From contig CM043968.1 in NCBI GenBank assembly GCA_014529385.2, forward strand, positions 27,721,013 through 27,785,012: a DNA stretch of 64,000 bases, read 5' to 3'. Source of the DNA: Adiantum capillus-veneris (Eukaryota; Streptophyta; Polypodiopsida; Polypodiales; Pteridaceae). The notes below the pieces were generated by a model. That model worked only from the letters and a program-made list of their open reading frames with translations, did not search any database and was not told the origin of the DNA. The translations under genes and the position numbers were made by a program. This document shows, piece by piece, positions 57,760 through 64,000 of this stretch (its first letter is position 1; each line of letters opens with the position of its first letter).

Positions 57760-58142
57760 TTCATACTAAGTTTGTTGACTGGCAATGTGCTGCATATGAG
57801 ATCTTGAAAGCGAATCTGACGAGAGATTATGAGACCCGTGTGACTTGCGTGCATTCAGAGGCTTCTGATCATCCTGTACATGATCAAGTAATCTCTTCAC
57901 AGCATCTACAGCCTTTCCAACCATCACCCTGTTGCTCCCAAAAATCCACACAAAGAAGGATCCATTCCCAGTTGTTGTCAAATTGTCCTCCAACTTCAAT
58001 GGACATCCTGTATCCTTTTCAATACCCTGGACAGTCAATCCTCCAGTTCCGATAATTCTTAGCTTAAGTCTTCTATCCTTCATCAGTATCTTTTCTACAA
58101 TTTCCATTTGTCTGCAATTTACTCCCAAAGTTGAAGGACAAC
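57760..58142 (-). pseudogene. Captured KH-like exon
   Basis: After a TTTGTAG acceptor: NCRQMEIVEKILMKDRRLKL, then RIIGTGGLTVQGIEKDTGC (a GxGG loop between helices as in KH RNA-binding domains), LKLEDNLTT, and VGKAVDAVKRLLDHVQ. A following S/H-rich tail ends at a stop. I am confident of the nucleic-acid-binding look but cannot name the gene. Confidence 0.5.
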
Positions 58143-58559
58143 CCTACAAATCAAAACAAACAAAAGGCATGATACCAAAAGCCACACTAGAAAAAGGCTT
58201 CACATTCAAAACTCCTGTTAACTAATACACAATGAGGAAATAATGGGAATAATCTTCAGCATCGCGAGAAGTCAAGATAATTATCTAGCAAACGAGCTAG
58301 TAGAAAAATAACAGCAACAAGCATCTTCACTTACACAAACTCAAACTATTGTTACTTCTGTACTGAAGTTCTTGCAGGTGTCACCATATCCCTGCAGCTA
58401 ATGTACAAGAGAAACAATAATCTTGATACTCCATCGCCTATGCTTCACTTGCCAATCATCATCGATTGTAGAAAGAATCGAATGTGTCGCAAGAAGAAGG
58501 GGAGGCCTATCTTCAGCACATTGTGTACCTATATCCCCATCTGCTTGCTCCTACAAAGC

Positions 58560-59960
58560 AATGCCAACACAGATATTTATGACCAAAGAATGAGGCCACA
58601 ACATCAAAGATCAGTTATGAACCAACCTGAAAAGATCAGTAAAGACATTTCGGAGCTTAAAAGGTCGTTTCAGCTCAAACGCAAGTTGCAATGCAGTTGC
58701 ATAGTCAGTATTTGCTAGAGCATTGGACAAATCTTGATCTTTCAAGGTCTCTTCTTCCTAAAGAAAAGTAAAATTGATTAGAAATTAAAGCTTCACAACC
58801 ACCTAAACTCTTAGTTGAGATGACTTGGCACCTCTTTGCGCAATTCCTCCTCTTCATCCTCTTGAGTAGAGTACATCCACAAGTCTATAACTGAATCACT
58901 ACCACCAGTAGCAAGCATTTCATCAATTGCACAAACATCTAAAGCCCAGATCTAAAAAATAATAGAAAATAAGAAGCTGATTTTCCTCGAGTAAATTACT
59001 TATCACTAGTGATGCCCAAAAATTCAAACTACGAACATGCACCTTGTCCTCATGACAATCAAACGTGTTTATGCACTCATTTGCCTTGATGGTCCACAGT
59101 TTTAACAAGCCATCATCTCCTACAATCAGTTCATAAATAGGTTCAGTGAGACCTTATCATGGTGTGCAATGTTGATGGTCTTCCACAAAACATTATCATG
59201 GTGCGTAATGTTGAAGGTCATCCACGAAAGATTATGCGCAATGTTGACGTCCTTCCACAAAACATGTCAGAAACTACCTGCAGATATGATTTGCATTCCT
59301 CCCGAGAGAAAAGATGCTTTGAGTACACTGGCTGTGTGGCCTTCAAATGTTTTAAGACAAGACCCATCCGAGAGAGCCCATATGCGGACAGTTTTGTCAA
59401 CAAATGCTGTTAAAACACATTGGTCCACATGAGAAAATTGCACTGACCAGATACCCTTTTTATGCCCACGCAATGTGACACATGGGACTAGCTCTAGAAG
59501 CCTCCATATGCGAGCAGTCTATCCTAAAACAATTTGCAAAGAAACAGTGACGAGTGAAAATTTGCAATGTCATTCCAATGCATAAAGTAGTTGTGTCCTT
59601 ACCTATGAACCAGTACAAACCAGGCTGTCATTTGGAGCAATAGCTATGGAGTTTATGTCTTTGTCATGGGGAGCAACTGTTGCTAGTGATGAAAGTAGTA
59701 TTGGCCAGTCTTTATTGGCCCTATCTTCAAAGCCAGAGGCACTCTAGACTTTGATGGTGTGATCACACGTATGTGCAAAAATATCAGCATTCTTCTCGGA
59801 ACAAATTCTACTAAAACAATTCTAAAAGTACCTGCTTCCACTGAAAAGAAACTTTTTAGTCTTCTTGGAGAAATCTAGAGCTCCTACAGCTGCCATATGT
59901 CCCTCAGCAATGGCTACACAATGTCCTATTCCGACATTCCACAATCTAACCTGAAAACGA
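58560..59960 (-). pseudogene. Captured exons of UTP13/TOZ (WD40 ribosome-biogenesis protein)
   Basis: About six exons in order on the minus strand with introns kept: VRLWNVGIGHCVAIAEGHMA (59953), DRANKDWPILLSSLATVAPH (near 59700), GIWSVQFSHVDQCVLTA and IWALSDGSCLKTFEGHTASV (59450-59320), LKLWTIKANECINTFDCHED (59100), WALDVCAIDEMLATGGSD (58945), and LSNALANTDYATALQLAFEL with KRPFKL (58720-58640), which matches the start of the C-terminal Utp13 domain. These blocks fit plant TORMOZ/UTP13 (SSU processome). Stops (e.g. after CDHTIKV and APNDSLVCTGS) show it is not functional. The first WD40 exons are absent; ORC5 sequence stands in their place. Confidence 0.8.
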
Positions 59961-60113
59961 TTTGAGCATTAATGACAAAAGGCTTGGCTAGCCTGCCAGA
60001 ACAAGCACAAAATAGCACCGCATAACTGCAATCCTGAATGATCCTTCCCCCCAAAAGACAATAAAGTGATGCTTGAAGAATAAATGCAAGAATCCAGGCA
60101 AAGTACAATATCC

Positions 60114-60467
60114 TTATGACCAAAAAGCTCCTGCCTGCAGGTTCAAGTAAAGACGAGCAGTATTGGCAAAAGCTCCACCATAGCAGTATTGACGAGCAAT
60201 AAAGACCAACAGAATGGAGGTTTTACCTGTGGAAGGTCCACCATAGACAAAGAGAGGGAACTGCAAATAACAGGGCTCTCCAAGCAAGCCAAGGAGCTGT
60301 TTGATCTCGCTATTATGTGCAGGGGATTGGTCAACAAGATGCAAGTAGAGCATGTCTTGGGAGATCGTAGCTCCCTCTGACAAGTGCTACTCTTCATGTT
60401 GGGAATGAGATTGATGGACTGCATCTTTCAAAGGAGACGCTGCACGGCTACGAGTCCTACGACCCAT
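60114..60467 (-). pseudogene. Captured first exon(s) of ORC5
   Basis: ATG at 60467: MGRRTRSRAASPLKD, a TAG near 60390, then LLGLLGEPCYLQFPLFVYGG and PSTGKTSILLVF, the Walker A region of origin-recognition-complex subunit 5. About 200 bp upstream may be its captured 5' UTR. After GAFANTARLYLNLQ there is a possible donor, and the next acceptor (CGTTTTCAG) leads into the UTP13 exon at 59953, so a spliced ORC5-UTP13 chimera is possible. The AAA+ core beyond Walker A is missing. Confidence 0.75.
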
Positions 60468-60689
60468 CTCCCCAGCTTTAGAATTGGGATTGTTCCCTTC
60501 AATTACCCTTCTGCTTCCATCACCAGAAGGGGAGCAACAAGTAGGATCGAACTCTCACCCTGTCTTGAGTTCGCATATTGTACCTACCGTTTTCCCGCCC
60601 TCATACTCTTCACAGTTAGCCTATGAAAACCTTCACTTTTTGGTGGTGGGCGGCCATGCATTACAAACTAGTTGCAGTATATTTTTCAA

Positions 60690-61142
60690 GAACATTACCA
60701 AAATACCCCTCTATTTGTGAAAATTTCCAAAATACCCTTGTATCTATTTTGGTTGGATTGTTCAAGATTTTCTAATCTTTATTCCTTTTTAACAATTGAG
60801 ATCCGTTTTGGAGTGCTTAGCATGTAATTTGTCACAAATTACCTTGCAAAGAGGCAATTATGTCTAATAATCATGAAGAAATTCATCCCCAAAGCCTATG
60901 TAACATACCCAAATTCTAGTTTTAGCATCTTCTATTGATAGACAATCAGTGTTCTTACGAAAAGCTACAAATTTTCTCGTCTTTCAAGAAATTTAATCTC
61001 ACTGCCAAGGGTATTTTGGGAATTTTGGAAAAATTGAAGGGCATTTTGGGAATTTGTGACAAAATATTGCGGGCGTTTTGGGAATTTTTGAAATTTGAGG
61101 GGTATCTTGGGAATTTTCAAAAATTAGAGGGGTATTTTGGTA

Positions 61143-61148
<6 letters not shown>
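60690..61148. repeat. Degenerate repeats of GGTATTTTGGGAATTTT in both orientations
   Basis: CAAAATACCC(C/T) units at 60698-60745 are inverted relative to eight or so (G)GGTATTTTGGGAATTT units at 61010-61145. No gene. Confidence 0.85.

Positions 61149-61237
<89 letters not shown>
61149..61237. repeat. CT microsatellite
   Basis: About 44 CT units followed by a C run. Confidence 0.98.
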
Positions 61238-61240
<3 letters not shown>

Positions 61241-61399
61241 CCCCCCCCTTATTTGCACGCAAAGCAACTTCTTTCTCTATGTGTCTCGCACAATTGGCTG
61301 GTGCAGGAAACACTGGCCGGAGGATTCTCCTTTCGTCGGAATCCCTTCCCCCATTATACCTTGTCAGCCTTGGTGATACATAAACGTATCACATGACTA

Positions 61400-61985
61400 A
61401 GGACCCCCCACTCAGGGAATACACGAGAGGGAAGCCTTTTGAACCTCATACAACAACAATATGGCAATCAACCCCAAGATATTTTACATAGGTAGCTGAT
61501 AAAGTTCTAGTTGTCCTTAAGAATGACAACCCCAAGGATCTAGATGAGAAGAAAGAGTTTGGAAATCTACTAAACAATGCACGCATAGGCAAATATTGCA
61601 AAACTTATTATAGATTACAATGATGGTTGTAAAGTTGGTATCGTGGGTGCAGGAGAAGCTCTTGATCATGCCATTGGTGTTGCTATTGAGTTTGCATACG
61701 AAGAAGAAGAAGAGAAGAGTGACTTGGATGATGTGCAAGAAGACAACAATATATAAAATGAGGGTGTAGATGTGGAGACAAAGGCTATGCAGATGGTGGT
61801 ATTGATGATGATGATGTTGAAGAGGCTAATGAGGGTTTGGATGTCCAAGATATTGATGCCTAGTGTCTACATAGAAGAACATTAGTCAAGTTTATGGTAG
61901 CATCGACCCCCAACAAATTTAGAAGCTTGTTGAACAAGTCTTACAGATGTTAGCTAAGGGAGAGGACAGGAAGGTACCATAACTT
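61400..61985 (+). pseudogene. Captured N-terminal fragment of BRR2 (U5 snRNP helicase)
   Basis: Plus strand, intronless and frameshifted: LIQQQYGNQPQDIL (near 61450), ADKVLVVLKNDNPKDLDEKK (61500), GVAIEFAYEEEEEKSDLDDV (61675), GLDVQDIDA (61835), and DPQQI-KLVEQVLQML-like sequence (61905). Order and spacing follow the N-terminus of plant BRR2, ahead of the helicase core. Stops lie near 61485, 61755 and 61860. Orientation is opposite to the ORC5/UTP13 block. Confidence 0.75.
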
Positions 61986-62127
61986 CTCATTGGTATAGCT
62001 ATCTTAGTTTGCTAGTGGAGTAAATTAACCCTTTGAAATACCAAGAACAACACCCTCCTGTAAACTATTCTTTAATTGGCTTTTTAGGGCATGTGTCTTA
62101 TGGCATAAGCACTTAATATCCCTCCCG

Positions 62128-62156
62128 CCCCCCCGCCCCCCCCCCCCCCCCCCCCC
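62128..62156. repeat. C homopolymer tract
   Basis: Long C run just inside the right end of the 13.7-kb element. Confidence 0.9.
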
Positions 62157-62293
62157 TGCGGGGTAGGTCCCCCCTCCCTTATGCATACGGTACGAGCATG
62201 AAATAATGGGGGGCTACCCCTATTGTATACGCTTATGTGTGACCTCTCAAAACCCCTCTCTTATACACTCACGTGATACCATACGGAAATCCA

Positions 62294-62307
62294 TAGTGAA
62301 TCCCCCA
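62294..62307 (-). repeat. TIR, right end of the 13.7-kb element
   Basis: Inverse of GGGGGATTCACTAT at 48595. Confidence 0.8.
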
Positions 62308-63240
62308 GGCACTAAACACATAAAAGGATGAATTGTGAGGTTGAGATTCGGCATCACAACTATGGAAGCGAGTATCAGGTACCTCTGCAAACTGGGTTGC
62401 AGTAACTCCTGAATAGGCTACTTTGTGGTTGATCTCGGCACACAAAGAGCATAACTCAATCGCAACAAGATTGAACGAGTGCAGTTAATTTACAATCAAA
62501 TAGACAGTTTAGAGAAAACCAATGATTGGGGTAGAGAAATCTGGAGCAAAGTAAGGAAAGGTTCCTCTGTAATGTTGCTACAGAAAATCCTTTTTTGCAT
62601 ATGCTTGCTTGAAGGATTTTTTAGCCTAGTTCAACTGTCACCTGACGATGGTATTGGCGAAGGCCGCGTTCAATGTCAATGTGGTAGTAGGAAAATGGCA
62701 GATGTCTCATTAATAAAGAAACCCTCTTGCTGACCTGGTTGCACCCACCTTCATCAACCAGCTTGCCTACATTGAATATGGTGGTGTTGATGGCCAGCAA
62801 AAACAAGCCATCAACATGCAACATTCTATGACGCGTCTTGTTTCTCTGAGCTGCCACTTGGAGTTAGCAATTAGCTGGCAGCTAGAGGTCAGTCTTAAAG
62901 TGTAAGGGATGGTCTCCATTATTGTACGTAGCATTGGTCTTCCAAGTAACACGCATGGCAAGTTGAACAGCACTAACATGGAAGTGGAAGATTTGCGACG
63001 GCAAAACAAGATTATTGGATGCACCAATCCCCTTGCATAGGACTTGCTGGTAGAAAGCAAAACAAGATTATTGCATGCACCAATCCCCTTGCATAGGACT
63101 TGCAATGATGGAGTGCTGCAGATAGCAATCCTGCAAATGGGCATTAAGGCAAAGAAAGGGGCGGACTTAATGATGGTTAGCATGAGGAGGGGGATGTGCA
63201 GTGCCAAGAATAAACATAAAAGCTACAAAAAATGATTGGG
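62308..63240. other. Unidentified sequence with a 52-bp tandem duplication
   Basis: AAAACAAGATTATTG(G/C)ATGC...CCTTGCATAGGACTTGC occurs at 63003 and 63058. Short frames (62479-62733) have no recognised domain. Confidence 0.5.
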
Positions 63241-63249
63241 TTCAGGGTT

Positions 63250-64000
63250 GCCTGCGTGAAAGAGCTACAAAAGATTAGTGATCGTAAGAATTTGAGTCTG
63301 CAACATTTTGGTCTTGATAGAAGACTCTCTAATCCGGCTCTAATGTGAAAGCCATTGGAGTGGAACCCACACAACTATCAAGATCCAGTTAAAGAAGTCA
63401 ACTTAGTAACTGAAGAAGAACCTAACCCAGTGTTGTTGGATGCATGGCTGTGGGATTGTCCCCAGTTACTGGATTTCATGGTCTCCTTTATTACTAGTTG
63501 GAAGGATGTCTTTGTGTGGTCATACAAGGACCTCACAAGACTTGACCCGGCTCTGAAAGTTCACTTCATACCCCTACAAATATATGTCAAGCCTATGCAA
63601 GGCTGGACATACAAGCTCAACCCTAAGTATGATGTACCAGCCAAGAAGGAAATTGATATGATGTTGGTTGTAGGTATCATTTTTCCCAGTGAACACACAA
63701 TGGCTCTCCCCAATGGTCATCATCCCGAAGAAGAATTCAAAAAAGATCAGGGTTTGTGTAGACTTCATAGCTCTAAATAAGGTCACTATTCCATATGGCT
63801 TTCTAGCCCCCTTTTTTTAGCGTGCCTTACAAGATGTATCCGGTCATGATTTTCTCACTTTTATGGATTATTTTAGTTGCTACAACTAGATGGAAATTTT
63901 GGGAGATGATAGGATCAAGACATGTTTTAGTACTCCATGGGGAGTCTTTGTTTTCAAATGCATGCCCTTTGGATTAAGAATGCATCGGCATCCTGGAAGA
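63250..64000 (+). pseudogene. Gypsy reverse transcriptase fragment, continues past the window
   Basis: SWKDVFVWSYKDLTRLDPAL, VHFIPLQIYVKPMQ, YDVPAKKEIDMML and VVGIIFPSEHT (63500-63700); then, in shifted frames, GHDFLTFMDYFSCYN and FSTPWGVFVFKCMPFGLR up to 64000. Same lead-in as gypsy B (VFAWSYKDLKGVDPS) but clearly divergent. Several stops. Confidence 0.85.

Noticed and set aside
56900-60480. Resident host genes ORC5 and UTP13
   Set aside because: Only parts are present, in one chimeric order, with several in-frame stops, inside a TIR element.
60525-60570. tRNA-like T-arm (GAGTTCGATCC type, minus strand)
   Set aside because: Isolated, without other arms, in the 5' flank of the captured ORC5 exon.

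Overview
This is nuclear DNA from a land plant with a large, repeat-rich genome. The evidence is Ty3/gypsy and TRIM-like LTR elements primed by tRNA-Met and tRNA-Asp, a CACTA element with a tnp2-type transposase, short GT-AG introns, captured exons of plant genes (a heavy-metal-binding HIPP, ORC5, UTP13/TOZ, BRR2, a plant-type NIF-like phosphatase), and long CT and GT microsatellites. A fern, lycophyte or other large-genome lineage fits, but the species is inference. I found no ordinary single-copy host gene, no rRNA, no tRNA and no CRISPR array. Almost everything is transposable elements nested in one another, most of them decayed.

Layout. 18-2827: complete small non-coding LTR element (TSD ACCTT) inserted in an old gypsy gag fragment on the minus strand. 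3358-11441: complete CACTA transposon (TSD AAC, 12-bp TIRs) with two minus-strand genes and a captured HIPP fragment; it landed in the arm of a foldback element whose other half lies at 11445-11616. 11.6-12.8 kb: more foldbacks and an AT-rich array. 13.2-16.6 kb and 35.1-39.4 kb: the two halves of one minus-strand chromovirus-type gypsy (gypsy A), split by an 18.5-kb plus-strand gypsy (gypsy B, 16639-35111, TSD GCTTG, about 930-bp LTRs).

Inside gypsy B, about 18.3-27.5 kb, sits a further multi-gene element. It has two plus-strand genes of unknown function converging on two minus-strand genes. One of these looks like a four-exon transposase. The other encodes a histone H3-like protein with an ARTKQTAR tail and an H3 histone fold. 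This is the most surprising content of the window.

39.4-47.9 kb: a second gypsy-A-type LTR interrupted by a 6.6-kb element with 2.17-kb LTRs and a degraded interior (40514-47151). 48595-62307: a 13.7-kb TIR element with a decayed transposase (SDGAASQFK and HGKG motifs), a 1.5-kb palindromic minisatellite in an intron-like gap, a NIF-like phosphatase gene, and captured pieces of a KH-like gene, UTP13/TOZ, ORC5 and BRR2. 63.2-64.0 kb: a degenerate gypsy reverse transcriptase running off the end.

All product names come from recognising protein motifs by eye; no database search was run. Exon edges are approximate unless a splice site is stated.
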